NCBI RefSeq assembly: GCF_900155985.1
Contig: NZ_FTMA01000004.1
Span: 62,001-126,000, forward strand
Direction of reading: 5' to 3'
DNA length: 64,000 bases
From: Maribacter ulvicola
Lineage (GTDB): Bacteria; Bacteroidota; Bacteroidia; Flavobacteriales; Flavobacteriaceae
The translations under genes and the position numbers were made by a program. This document shows, piece by piece, positions 29,301 through 37,817 of this stretch. Positions within the stretch are counted from its first letter, which is position 1; each line of letters begins with the position of its first letter. The notes beneath the pieces are model-generated. The model made no database searches. It was not told the origin of the DNA and worked only from the letters and a program-made list of their open reading frames with translations.

Positions 29301-29564
29301 CAATTCTTAAAACCAATGGCTATTTCTATTGCCTATGGTATTGGTATTGCTACGGTACTTACCTTATTGATGTTGCCATTGTTCTTATCCTTCAGTAACA
29401 ACTTAAAATCTCAGAATTTATCATTGGCATCTGGTCATAAGATTACAAAAGAAGAGGTAGAAAGAGCTATAAAGGAAAGAAAAGAGGCTCATCATTTAGA
29501 AGGTCATTCGCAAAAAAGCATTGAAGGTGGCTCACATCCACATAAGAATATAGATAAGTTATAA
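26304..29564 (+). CDS. RND efflux permease (AcrB/MMPL family)
   Basis: A 1086-residue proton-driven pump with the twelve-helix RND layout: helix 1 at residues ~12-30, a large periplasmic porter loop, helices 2-6 around 335-480, a second loop, and helices 8-12 around 875-1035. Family segments include PGASPQEVEEGI, the helix-4 segment GMIIVIGILVDDGIVIAENI with its adjacent Asp pair, and its second-half counterpart GIIALIGIMVNDGLVLIGKF. The acidic pair fits a proton-coupled transporter. A His-rich tail (HHLEGHSQK) closes the protein. Substrate is not predictable. Both neighbours overlap it by one base. Confidence 0.95.
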   Translation: MRKLIEYFIRYHVAVNVVVISFALFGIVGAKALKSSFFPLTDSKNIAITITYPGASPQEVEEGIVLKIEDNLKGLEGVDRVTSTSRENSGTINVEIEKGENIDFMLLEVKNAVDRVPTFPTGMEPLIVSILETVRQTISFAISGEDIPLATLKSVGRDIENDLRAMKGISQIEISGFPDEEIEIAVNENDLLAYGLSFSEVANSVSNANILVTGGNIKTDAEEYLIRANNRSYYGSELGNLVVRADQSGNVIRLKDVAIVKDRFSETPNATYFNGNLSVSTTITSTNNEDLIAAADQVNEYVLEFNEKYNNITLDVVSDQSTTLNQRTQLLTENAIMGMVLVLIFLSLFLNTRLAFWVAFGLPVAFLGMFVFAGFFDVTINVLSLFGMIIVIGILVDDGIVIAENIYQHYEKGKSPVQAAVDGTMEVLPPIISAIITTILAFSIFLFLDSRIGEFFGEVSVIVILTLVVSLVEALVILPAHLAHSKALQPIDTKPKSGFANAFAKLRVINEFGDKLMVWMRDNLYTPVLRFSMNHKIFMFAVFASAFILTLGSVGGGIIRTAFFPRIASDRVGIELEMPNGTNEKITDSIISLIEEKALIVNKELTEEFMEGSDKDVFKNVIRRLGPGSSSAVLTINLLPGEERPDEISADMVTSRLEELVGPVVGVESLIYGSGGNFGGSPVSVSLLGNNIEQLKAAKVELKSILTKNSRLKDIADNDPAGIKEIRLTLKENAYLLGLDLQALMTQVRAGFFGVQAQRFQRSQDEIRVWVRYDREERSSISNLDDMRIVTPSGDRVPLSEIADYTIERGDVAINRLEGRREIQVSADMKDVKDSPTEIMTEIQNVHMPEIQSKYPTVSASYEGQNRELDKLTGSLKLVGFTVLLLIYITIAFTFRSFSQPLMLLLLVPFSFTAVAWGHWIHDFPINVLSILGIIALIGIMVNDGLVLIGKFNSNLREGMTFDNAIFEAGKSRFRAIFLTSITTIAGLAPLMLETSRQAQFLKPMAISIAYGIGIATVLTLLMLPLFLSFSNNLKSQNLSLASGHKITKEEVERAIKERKEAHHLEGHSQKSIEGGSHPHKNIDKL

Positions 29565-30928
29565 TGAGTAAAGTAAGATTCATCATATTATTGGTATTGC
29601 TACCGGTTCATGCAGTTTTAGCGCAAGAGAGAACACTCTCTAAAGAAGAAGCTGTGGTTAAGGCTTTGGAGAACAATTTTGGAATAGAGATAGCTAAAGG
29701 TCAAGTTGCTATTGCAGAAAATAATGCAAGCGTTCTAAACTCAGGGTATTTACCAACGTTAACAGGTACTGCAAATGCCACATATAACAATAACGATACA
29801 ACTACGGAATTTCCCGGTCAATTTAATGATGACGGTAGTGAAAGGGGCAATATTTCTATTGATGGCGCAGAAAGCCAAAGGTACAGTACGGCATTAAACC
29901 TAAATTATACCTTGTTTGACGGTTTGGGGAGGTTCTATAATTATAAAAGATTAAAAGAACAGTATCAATTAAGTACGTTGCAAGCCCGCGAGACTATAGA
30001 AAATACCATGATCCAAATGTTCACGGTATATTTTGAAATAGCTAGATTAACGGAAAATAAAAATGTGCAAAAGCAAGCCTTGGAAATTTCTAGGGATAGA
30101 ATAACCAGATCGGAGTATTCCTTTGAATACGGACAAAATACAAAATTGGATATTTTGAACGCTCAGGTAGATATGACCAATGATAGCATCAATTTATTGA
30201 ATACAGAGCAGCAATTGGCAAATGCAAAGCGCGATTTAAATGTGGTGCTAAATCAAGATTTAAATTCGCAATATGCGGTAGATACAACAGTGGTATTTAT
30301 TCCTAAATTTCAAATAGAGGAATTTATGGAAAAGGCTATTGCCAATAACGTAGCGGTTTTACAGACCAAAACTAATTTAACTATCAATGCATATGATATT
30401 AAGGTAAGCAAATCTGGTTATCTGCCAACCATAGGCCTAACGGGTTCTTACGGATGGAACAGAAACCAAAATGCACCATCGGCTTTTTTGACAGGAGCTG
30501 TTTTTCCTGGCACCAATTCTAATGTAGGTAACTACTCGTTGGGTGCTAGTCTTACTTGGAACCTCTTTGATGGTGGTAGCACTACGGTAAGTGTTAAGAA
30601 TGCGAAGATTACATATGCTAATCAAGAATTGTTGCGCAAGCAGGTAGAACTAGAAGTTAGTAGAGACATGCAGAATGCGATGGCATTGTATGAGAACCTT
30701 TTAAAAATATATCAAATTCAAGAACAGAATGTATTTACCAACCAGAACAATTTTGAGCGTTCTAAAGAGCAGTTTCAACTGGGTAGTATAACATCGATCG
30801 AGTTTAGACAGGCACAGATTAATTTATTGAATGCACAGACCAATAAGAATTTGGCTAAGTACGATGCAAAATTGGCAGAGCTTCAATTACTACAACTTAC
30901 AGGTCAATTATTAAATATAGAATTGTAA
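29564..30928 (+). CDS. TolC-family outer-membrane efflux protein
   Basis: A 454-residue protein with a signal peptide (VLLPVHAVLAQ) and the internally repeated TolC fold: two halves, each with long helices (EKAIANNVAVLQTKTNLTI, RKQVELEVSRDMQNAMALYE) and beta strands (LNLNYTLFDGLGRFYNY, LGASLTWNLFDGGSTTVS). It forms the trimeric exit duct of the tripartite pump encoded by the two preceding genes. Start and pump stop overlap by one base (TAATG). Confidence 0.94.
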   Translation: MSKVRFIILLVLLPVHAVLAQERTLSKEEAVVKALENNFGIEIAKGQVAIAENNASVLNSGYLPTLTGTANATYNNNDTTTEFPGQFNDDGSERGNISIDGAESQRYSTALNLNYTLFDGLGRFYNYKRLKEQYQLSTLQARETIENTMIQMFTVYFEIARLTENKNVQKQALEISRDRITRSEYSFEYGQNTKLDILNAQVDMTNDSINLLNTEQQLANAKRDLNVVLNQDLNSQYAVDTTVVFIPKFQIEEFMEKAIANNVAVLQTKTNLTINAYDIKVSKSGYLPTIGLTGSYGWNRNQNAPSAFLTGAVFPGTNSNVGNYSLGASLTWNLFDGGSTTVSVKNAKITYANQELLRKQVELEVSRDMQNAMALYENLLKIYQIQEQNVFTNQNNFERSKEQFQLGSITSIEFRQAQINLLNAQTNKNLAKYDAKLAELQLLQLTGQLLNIEL

Positions 30929-30982
30929 GAAGTAGGTTAAAAGTTTTTAATCTCGATGATCGAGTAAATTAATTAAGGAAAA

Positions 30983-31651
30983 ATGTATAGCAATAGAACA
31001 AATGGCGAGCTTATAGAGATTCTGGACCAACATGCATTGCTCACTTTTGAGGCACAGTTAAGTTTGCTAGATGAGCTAAAGCAACGTGCCGTTGTAGTTG
31101 ATTTAAGTGGTTTAGAAGCTACAATTGCCAATAAGCGTGCTGAAATCAACAATCTAGAATATTTAAGGGATTTTGGGTTTCAGGCAAATAAATCAGCAGA
31201 CGGGTTGGTGGTAACCAGAACACAAAAGGCACTATTAACAGATGTGTTGGCTTTAATTGTAGGTCTCTTGGTATTCATGTTAGGTATTTATGGCTGTATA
31301 AACTTAGTATATACTTTTATAAACGGTGATGAGCTAGATGTATTTACGTTGGCATATAAGTTTGCCATGGCTGCTTTGATTTTTATAGGTATTAGCTTTT
31401 TCAGCGGCTTGCAACGTTTGTTTGATTTCTACGGATTTGAATTGCGTAAACTCAACGGGTCGGTAACTTTAAAAAAACGTTTTGATGTAAAGTTAGAGGA
31501 GGTCAAAGTAAACCCAGCGGACATTCATTTAGATACGGATCAAGACATACTTTCTTTAAAATTGGGTCATGATACTATTTTCACTGCCAATGGCGGTAAT
31601 TTAATACAGTCCTTAACTTTAAAGGAATTAGCCAACGAATTAAAAGCATAA
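30983..31651 (+). CDS. Hypothetical membrane protein
   Basis: A 222-residue protein. The N-terminal 65 residues are helical and charged, with two transmembrane helices at about 83-105 and 122-145. The C-terminal soluble part (VNPADIHLDTDQDILSLKLG) looks like a PH-like or beta-rich domain. I recognise no family. The next gene follows after 9 bases, so the pair is co-transcribed; it may also belong to the efflux operon, 54 bases upstream. Confidence 0.7.
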   Translation: MYSNRTNGELIEILDQHALLTFEAQLSLLDELKQRAVVVDLSGLEATIANKRAEINNLEYLRDFGFQANKSADGLVVTRTQKALLTDVLALIVGLLVFMLGIYGCINLVYTFINGDELDVFTLAYKFAMAALIFIGISFFSGLQRLFDFYGFELRKLNGSVTLKKRFDVKLEEVKVNPADIHLDTDQDILSLKLGHDTIFTANGGNLIQSLTLKELANELKA

Positions 31652-31660
31652 CCAGTTACC

Positions 31661-31843
31661 ATGTTCGAGCATTATTTTCAATGTCCGTATTGCTGGGAAG
31701 AAGTATCTATGCTTCTGGATCCTTCCGTTTCACAACAGACCTATGTAGAAGATTGCGAAGTGTGCTGTAACCCAATTGAGGTGACGCCGCAGTTTCAAGA
31801 GAATGAACTCACCGGTTTTAATGTTCAGAATATAGAGCAGTAG
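31661..31843 (+). CDS. CPXCG-motif cysteine-rich zinc-ribbon protein
   Basis: A 60-residue protein. Two Cys knuckles, FQCPYCWE near residue 8 and VEDCEVCCNPIEV near residue 34, match the CPXCG small zinc-ribbon family. Function is unknown. Its stop codon ends at 31843, directly abutting the stop of the convergent head-GIN gene. Confidence 0.88.
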   Translation: MFEHYFQCPYCWEEVSMLLDPSVSQQTYVEDCEVCCNPIEVTPQFQENELTGFNVQNIEQ

Positions 31844-32524
31844 CTATTCGGGTATGGCGATCTTGCCACCAAAGGTATCATCCTTATCCACAGATTTAGG
31901 ATTGCCATAAACGGTAATGGCTCCGCCGGCCTTCACTTTGGCAATAACAGCTTCACTGGCATAGACCTCGGCACTACCACCAGAAAGAACAATAACGGTG
32001 CTATTCTTTGTCTTTAGACCTTTGTTCAGAAGTTTGCCACCGGTATTGATCATCACTTCTTGGTTGCTACTAGTACCCGATAATTTAATTTCACTACCAC
32101 TAGTACTTTTTGCGGATACATTATTGTAGGCAATGTTTAAGGTGATGGTACTGGCATCTTGCGCCTCTATTGCCAAATCAGTACCAATGACTAATCCTGT
32201 AGAAATAATTCTAGAGTTTTTGTTCGCATCTATAACTGTTAGAGCTTCGGTATAATAAAGTTTAAGATTTAAAATGGAACTTAAAACAGATTCTCCTGAG
32301 CACATTTTTAAGCGCAAACGACCGTCATTTTCGGTGATACTTAAATCCTTTTTATTCTCATCGGCAATTTCAATTTTATTTTCTTCCCCTTTTACAAGGG
32401 TAACGCTAATTCTATCGTACACTCTAAGCTCTGTGTATTTCGCTATAGGTATAGTTGCGTAGTTTTGGGCAACAGCGGTCAACGTAGAACATAAGATAAA
32501 CGAAAGGAGTAAAAATGATTTCAT
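31844..32524 (-). CDS. Secreted head-GIN domain (DUF2807) protein
   Basis: The ATG at 32524 starts a signal peptide (KSFLLLSFILCSTLTAVAQ) and gives 226 residues; the frame extends 126 bases upstream, but that reads through the promoter. The mature part is a repetitive right-handed beta structure typical of DUF2807 (head GIN): YTEALTVIDANKNSRIIS, AQDASTITLNIAYNNVSAKS, LNKGLKTKNSTVIVLSGGSAEVYAS. These proteins are widespread in Bacteroidetes and of unknown function, probably envelope-located. No C-terminal lesion was seen. Confidence 0.85.
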   Translation of the reverse strand: MKSFLLLSFILCSTLTAVAQNYATIPIAKYTELRVYDRISVTLVKGEENKIEIADENKKDLSITENDGRLRLKMCSGESVLSSILNLKLYYTEALTVIDANKNSRIISTGLVIGTDLAIEAQDASTITLNIAYNNVSAKSTSGSEIKLSGTSSNQEVMINTGGKLLNKGLKTKNSTVIVLSGGSAEVYASEAVIAKVKAGGAITVYGNPKSVDKDDTFGGKIAIPE

Positions 32525-32547
32525 GTAGTATTGGCTATTTGGTAGTA

Positions 32548-32581
32548 CAAAGTTAAGGTACAAATGACTGTCTACCACAAA
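32548..32581 (-). promoter_or_regulatory. Promoter of the head-GIN gene
   Basis: On the minus strand, TAACTTTG (32548-32555) fits TAnnTTTG, and a TTTG at 32578-32581 lies 22 bases upstream as a possible -33 box. This supports the 32524 start. Confidence 0.55.
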
Positions 32582-32826
32582 AGGGCAGAAGTGGATTTTA
32601 CTTGTGATATTATTTTTGATTTTTAAAACTAATAGGTTCAAGCAAAACACATGGGCTGTTCAATTGTTTTTAAAAGGAGCCTAGCAGGCTTTCAGAAATG
32701 TAAGGAGAACAGGTTTAGTATATGCTTCCATACAAACTCCTTTTTAAAAGTTAAATAAGGTCTTAAACAGACATAGGTTTTGCAGTTTTGTTATCTTAAA
32801 CAAGCATTTTGCACATTGTTTTATTT

Positions 32827-35142
32827 ATGAAGAAGAAACATCTTTTAGTAGCCATTTTTGTTATTGTCGGTATAGTGGGTTTTGCTGGTGTACAATACTT
32901 TCCCACGGCAGAAAGTGTGGTTATACCTGAAACTATAGATTCAGTTGCTTCACGTAGAGATCTTCGCAGAAGTTTTTTCGATAAACGAGAGGTATTAGTG
33001 GTCTATGGCGCTAAAGATTCAGTATTACTACATCAATATAAAAATATGCTTGAGGAGCTTTCTAAGCTAAAAACTACCCGTTCATGGCGTAATGTTAAAG
33101 TAAGCCATGTAAATGTAAATGAGGTCACTAAAGAAGTGCTTAAGAGTTCAATCATATTTTTGGTAGGTGCTGTAGATGAGCATCCGTTGATTAAAAAATA
33201 TTTGGGTGATACTCCTTTTCAGGTATCGTACTCGGAAATTAAGATAGGATCCAAAAAAGTACCTAATAACAGTTCGGTATTGGGGGTGAGTTTTTATCCG
33301 AGTCCTAAAAACCCAAAAATTCCTTTTAGCTTTTTGACAGGTACCAATGCCCAAGAAGTATTTTCATTATTTGAAGAAAAAGTAAGGGAAAACGGACTGG
33401 CATTCTACCGACAGAGTTTGGAGTATGAAGTATATGAGAATAAAGAGCGGTTGGTTATGGGCAATTTTAATGCTAATTGGGGAATTGAAGCTTCCACTTT
33501 TTTCAATTTTGCTACAGGTACCAGAGTATTGTTAAATACCAATGAATTTAAATTCAAAGACCACCAAAAAGCCATTCAAGAAACAGATATTCCAAATCTA
33601 GAAGCGGCGGTTAAGGCATCAAAAACGAAGATTATTAATTTTGTAGGTAGCAATAACGTCCCCAAAATCACGTATAATTTTTATACCGGTACTGAAGAAA
33701 AGGGCTTAATGACAGGTAATACCGATCATTCTACTTTTGATACGGTTACAAATTCTGTTCACACCATAGTCAATAAAATTTATGCCAATAATAATATAGG
33801 TAGGGATAACGCTTTGTTACTACACCACCTAGTTGGTGAGAGCAATAAAAATAGCATCACATTAGGGCTGCCCATTTATTTTACGGAAACCTGGCAAATG
33901 AAGGGGTATAAATATTGGGCTGCAAGATTGGTAGAATCTGAGAATACGTTTACGGTGTCAGAGTTATTGAATAATTCTTTTTTAGAGATGGAATCTTCAC
34001 TGATCAGGGATTGTATGGCAGGTGCGTTCACGGATTTTTTGATGACAACTTGGGGGAAAGATGCATACTTAAAGCGTTATAATACGGTATCATTAACCCA
34101 AGGAGAAGAAAAAACGCTAGAAATAAAGTGGCAGAAGTATTTAGCGGAATTACCAAAAGCACATCCGAAGAAAAAAACGGAAAAGAAAAAGTTACCCTAT
34201 TTAAAAGGCTTCAATTTTGCACATGAAGGCTACGGTATTTACAATGGCTATGGTTCTAAAAAGGCAACAGAATCTTTATTGAAACAAAAGAATATGGGCA
34301 GTAATGCTATGGCAATTGTGCCGTATACGGGCATTAACGAAATCAACACACCTACACCCTTGCACTTTAGTAATAATGCTGGTAGTGAGAATGATGATGC
34401 CGTGGTGCATGCGGTTTCTATGGCAAGTGATATAGGTATGTATACATTGCTAAAACCCCAAATTTATGTGGGGGGTAGCTGGCCGGGCGGTATAAATATG
34501 CCTACAGACGCCCAATGGAATAAGTTTCATGATTATTACTACAGGTGGATCCGCCACTATGCATTCTTAGCAGAAATTTATGAGATAGATGCCTTATGTC
34601 TTGGGGTAGAGTTTACCAAAGCCACATTATCACAGCCCGATGCTTGGCGAGCTATGATCAAAAAAACACGTGCACTGTATTCTGGACAACTGACCTATGC
34701 CGCCAATTGGGGAGCAGAATTTGAGAAAATAGAATTTTGGGACGATTTAGATTTTATAGGGTTGAACTCCTATTATCCGTTGAGTAAAAAAGATGAGCCT
34801 ACCAATGAAGAATTAAGCCTTCGGTTCAATACGGTAAAAACGAAAATTAAAAAGGTATATGATAAATTTAAAAAGCCTATCGTATTTACAGAAATAGGCT
34901 TTAGAAGTGTAGACACTCCATGGAAGAATCCGCATGCAGAGGCAGATGAGACTATTAATGAAGAAGCACAACGCAGGTCTTACGAGATTATTTTTAAAGG
35001 AATACAGGATGAGCCGTGGTGCCAAGGTATACTTTGGTGGAAATTTCCTAGCTATATAGAATACCGTGGCGAGCATAACAATGCCTTTACGCCCAACAAT
35101 AAATTAGCAGAAGAAACAGTGCGTAATTGGTTTGCCAAATAG
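32827..35142 (+). CDS. Two-domain secreted/anchored glycoside hydrolase, GH113-like
   Basis: The ATG at 32827 is chosen over an upstream TTG; 771 residues with a hydrophobic N-terminal segment (HLLVAIFVIVGIVGFAG). Residues ~40-440 form a separate domain with helical segments (LLLHHLVGESNKNSIT, GLPIYFTETWQMKGYKYW, GAFTDFLMTTWGKDAYLKRY). They recall catalytically dead gluzincin-like peptidase domains, as no HExxH is present. Residues ~465-771 look like a GH113 TIM barrel (KGFNFAHEGYG, CLGVEFTKAT, DFIGLNSYYPLS, VFTEIGFRS, GILWWKF). The two Glu in GVEF and TEIGF are the expected acid/base and nucleophile. GH113 enzymes act on beta-mannan; the substrate here is inferred only. Confidence 0.75.
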   Translation: MKKKHLLVAIFVIVGIVGFAGVQYFPTAESVVIPETIDSVASRRDLRRSFFDKREVLVVYGAKDSVLLHQYKNMLEELSKLKTTRSWRNVKVSHVNVNEVTKEVLKSSIIFLVGAVDEHPLIKKYLGDTPFQVSYSEIKIGSKKVPNNSSVLGVSFYPSPKNPKIPFSFLTGTNAQEVFSLFEEKVRENGLAFYRQSLEYEVYENKERLVMGNFNANWGIEASTFFNFATGTRVLLNTNEFKFKDHQKAIQETDIPNLEAAVKASKTKIINFVGSNNVPKITYNFYTGTEEKGLMTGNTDHSTFDTVTNSVHTIVNKIYANNNIGRDNALLLHHLVGESNKNSITLGLPIYFTETWQMKGYKYWAARLVESENTFTVSELLNNSFLEMESSLIRDCMAGAFTDFLMTTWGKDAYLKRYNTVSLTQGEEKTLEIKWQKYLAELPKAHPKKKTEKKKLPYLKGFNFAHEGYGIYNGYGSKKATESLLKQKNMGSNAMAIVPYTGINEINTPTPLHFSNNAGSENDDAVVHAVSMASDIGMYTLLKPQIYVGGSWPGGINMPTDAQWNKFHDYYYRWIRHYAFLAEIYEIDALCLGVEFTKATLSQPDAWRAMIKKTRALYSGQLTYAANWGAEFEKIEFWDDLDFIGLNSYYPLSKKDEPTNEELSLRFNTVKTKIKKVYDKFKKPIVFTEIGFRSVDTPWKNPHAEADETINEEAQRRSYEIIFKGIQDEPWCQGILWWKFPSYIEYRGEHNNAFTPNNKLAEETVRNWFAK

Positions 35143-35261
35143 GTAGGCGTTCATCTGCTATGCACTGAACGTAATGCGGTCCGTAAGGTAAAAGCATTTG
35201 ACTTTACCTGATAACCAAGATTTAAATGCTCCTAAGCTTGCCTCAATATTATGTGTCTGTA

Positions 35262-35783
35262 TTACGGAATAGTACTTATTTCGTTCAGCCTCCATTGTCC
35301 GTCCTTGATTTTTATAAATGAGAAGTTATGCTGACCACCTTCAAAGAATGCGGTAGGTAATGTAGTAGTGACCAGAATATGGGCGTATGTTTTGCCTTCT
35401 GTTACTTCTCTGACAATAATCGTTTCATTTTCTTGAAGGATGTTTATGAATTGGGGATTAAATAGAATGTCATAGTCATTGGCTATAAAACTGTCAATGG
35501 GTATATAGATGAGGTTATCATAAATTTTATTATAATAAAGGGCGTCATTTTCTCGTAATAAGCTCATTTTTTTCATCTCGGATGGTGTATTCTCCAAACA
35601 ATCATAACAACGTATTGTCTCACCGGATGCTTTTTTAAAGGCCACTTTATCATTTATCTCTAAATCTCTTAGAAATTGAGACCACATTTTCGACACTTCA
35701 TTATTGGGCAGTTGCTTTTCTTGTTTGCATGAAAAAGAAGTAATAGTGAGTAGAATAACAAATACGTTGAGCGTCAATTTCAT
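35262..35783 (-). CDS. Hypothetical lipoprotein
   Basis: A 173-residue lipoprotein with the lipobox SFSC (Cys19) followed by KQEKQ. The remaining fold is probably an alpha+beta domain (VSKMWSQFLRDLEINDKVAFKKASGETIRCYDC), possibly NTF2/SnoaL-like; a ligand-binding CYDC pair is present. No family is recognised with confidence. It is convergent with the glycosidase gene; the 119-base gap contains a weak AGGTAAA/TTTACCT hairpin. Confidence 0.7.
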   Translation of the reverse strand: MKLTLNVFVILLTITSFSCKQEKQLPNNEVSKMWSQFLRDLEINDKVAFKKASGETIRCYDCLENTPSEMKKMSLLRENDALYYNKIYDNLIYIPIDSFIANDYDILFNPQFINILQENETIIVREVTEGKTYAHILVTTTLPTAFFEGGQHNFSFIKIKDGQWRLNEISTIP

Positions 35784-35911
35784 AAAGTACTCTTTTTTAT
35801 TTTTTGCTAAAACTTGTAATAAATTGCCTAAAAATGCAACTTGTAGATGAATTTGACCATCATTTTACTTCAAAATAGGCAAAAGCGCCAAAACACCTGA
35901 AAACATACAAA

Positions 35912-36037
35912 ATGAAATTCTTAAAATACTTTTTATTGATTATTGGAATATTAGGTTTAGTGGCAATACTATTAAATGGCCTTTATTTTAAAGATGCCTC
36001 TAGTAGTAATTTGGGTAGCTTTATTGGCTATATATAG
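35912..36037 (+). CDS. 41-residue single-pass membrane protein
   Basis: ATG 35912 to TAG 36035-36037. One hydrophobic helix (YFLLIIGILGLVAILLNGLY) follows an N-terminal KFLKY. A short Ser/Gly tail ends the peptide. No family recognised. Its own leader is A-rich and the next gene is convergent. It is plausible as a real small membrane protein but could also be the residue of a longer gene. Confidence 0.4.
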   Translation: MKFLKYFLLIIGILGLVAILLNGLYFKDASSSNLGSFIGYI

Positions 36038-36262
36038 CCCTTCAGATTCAAAAAAATGATAACCTGGCTATGTTCAAAAACGAAAACCCTTTAACGTAAT
36101 GCGCCAATGCAACACGAAAGAAGCTCAGTGATATTAAGAACAAAACAAGAACCAGCAAAGCGCATAAAGCAAGCGAAGAGCGTATATCGCGGAGCGAAAA
36201 TCCACTAATTCACTAGCAAACTAGTTCACTAACCACTAACTACTAATTCACTAACTAACCAT
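36038..36262. repeat. Intergenic stretch with ACTAA-rich degenerate tandem repeat
   Basis: About 225 bases with no gene. The first part is purine-rich with GCGAAGAGCG-type words. From about 36204 to 36266 the sequence is a degenerate tandem array of 8-11-base units built on CACTAA/ACTAACTA, which runs into the stop codon of the DUF2130 gene. It looks like replication-slippage sequence; no regulatory role is evident. Confidence 0.5.
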
Positions 36263-37501
36263 CTAATCATCAATCTCCGCATCTGGTAACTCCAAAATTG
36301 TTGATGTCGATAACGAGTTTCCGGCGATTCCTTTTATGGAACCAAAGAGCACGTTTATATTTTCTTGAACACCCCAAATTTGCTTCTCCCTAACCGCAAA
36401 ATTCTTATAGGCCGCTTTCTTTTCATAGTTCAGTTGTTTGATCATAGCATCATAGTTTTCAATAATTCTATTAATATTCTGTACAAACTCGTTACTGGTC
36501 AGGTAAGAATAGAGGAGCTCCATTTTATCGCCCTTATTTTCATCAGACGATTTAATGGATTGAGTTTTTAACAGTAGTTCACGCAATACTAGAGACACAC
36601 TTTTCACCTCATTAAATCCGCAGATCCACACGCCGTTTTTCTCTCCAAAGCGTTCCATATCTGGTGGAAAAGTTTCCGTTACGATTACCGCAATATCAGC
36701 TTTGCAATTGATCTGGTCCTGTTTTAGTTTATTGATCCAATCGTTAGAAAAGTTTTTGGTACGCTTACTCTCATAAACGATAGAGCCACAAGTCTGTTGA
36801 AGCGAGTTGATTACGGTCTGTATACAATCTGCACCACGAATACCTTTGCCTACTTCATCAATAGTATCAAAGGGGTAGGTGTTTCGTAACAATTCTTCAA
36901 GAGCCAGTTCCTGAATTTCACCCTGCATTTGCATAGAACCTTGCTCGGCTTTACGCTTCATTTCATCAATAAGTTTTCTTTGGTCGTCAAGTTGCTTTTG
37001 GTATTCCTTTTCTTTTAAGGCCATAGCCTCGCGTTCTTTAGCTTTGGCTTTTTCCTCAATAATGGTTTGTTTCTCTAGCAGCTCTTTCTGAACGTTCATT
37101 TTAAGGTCCTCTGCCTTTTCTTTTAGTTCATTTTCACGTTTCAGTAAATCGATCTCGTGAGAACGCAAGGCCCTGTTCTCCTCTTTCTTTTTTTCGTTTT
37201 CCTGTTGCAGGGCACGAAGCTGTTGCTCAAAAGATTCGTTCGTCTGCTTTTGTATTTTTTCGGATTCTTTGGCAAGACGTTGTGCTAGCTTCTCTTTAAA
37301 AAGCTCGTTCTCTTTTTCTTTCTTCTTTTCGAATTCTTCAACTTCCGCTTCAAGTTTTCTACGTTCCTTATTAAATATTTCTGCCTGCTCAGCAACCTTA
37401 CGTTCATACTCCGCTTTAAAATGTGCCTGCATTTTACCGGAAAGTGCCTCTTCAACATCAAACTCATGAGCACAATTGGGGCATTTAATCTTATCTACCA
37501 T
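36263..37501 (-). CDS. DUF2130 domain protein (coiled coil plus nuclease-like domain)
   Basis: The ATG at 37501 is chosen over an upstream TTG; 412 residues. The N-terminus has a zinc-knuckle-like KCPNCAHEF. Residues ~30-195 are a near-continuous Glu/Lys/Arg-rich coiled coil, comparable with SMC or RmuC arms. Residues ~200-400 form the DUF2130 domain (LEELLRNTYPFDTIDEVGKG, GADCIQTVIN, GSIVYESKRTKNFSNDW, ADIAVIVTETFPPDM). The ExK in YESKRTK fits the restriction-endonuclease-like fold proposed for DUF2130. DNA processing is likely but unproven. Confidence 0.87.
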   Translation of the reverse strand: MVDKIKCPNCAHEFDVEEALSGKMQAHFKAEYERKVAEQAEIFNKERRKLEAEVEEFEKKKEKENELFKEKLAQRLAKESEKIQKQTNESFEQQLRALQQENEKKKEENRALRSHEIDLLKRENELKEKAEDLKMNVQKELLEKQTIIEEKAKAKEREAMALKEKEYQKQLDDQRKLIDEMKRKAEQGSMQMQGEIQELALEELLRNTYPFDTIDEVGKGIRGADCIQTVINSLQQTCGSIVYESKRTKNFSNDWINKLKQDQINCKADIAVIVTETFPPDMERFGEKNGVWICGFNEVKSVSLVLRELLLKTQSIKSSDENKGDKMELLYSYLTSNEFVQNINRIIENYDAMIKQLNYEKKAAYKNFAVREKQIWGVQENINVLFGSIKGIAGNSLSTSTILELPDAEIDD

Positions 37502-37668
37502 TTTCAAAAATCATTTGTAACTATAAAAATACAGAACCCAAATTAGGCATACAATCTTTAAGCGATAATCGCAATGTAAAAATGCGCTACTATTTCTGTG
37601 AACTGACAATTGTCATAGATTAAAAAGCGGTTAGAATTTATTTTTACATCAAATTAAATGACCAACTT

Positions 37669-37803
37669 ATGACGCTATTAAATCTTCCTTTAGTAAACTG
37701 GGGACACGGTGTAATTTTAATCTCCATTTTTGGGGTGGTTTGTCTTGGGCTAGTACTTGTAGTATATAGCTTAATGAAAAACGACAAGAAGAAGCAAGAG
37801 TAG
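37669..37803 (+). CDS. 44-residue single-pass membrane protein
   Basis: ATG 37669 to TAG 37801-37803. A hydrophobic helix (VILISIFGVVCLGLVLVVY) is followed by a Lys-rich end (MKNDKKKQE), giving a clear positive-inside topology. It is divergent from DUF2130 and convergent with the DinB-like gene. I know of similar small flavobacterial membrane peptides only as hypothetical proteins. Confidence 0.5.
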   Translation: MTLLNLPLVNWGHGVILISIFGVVCLGLVLVVYSLMKNDKKKQE

Positions 37804-37817
37804 TATTTTTAGGCTAC

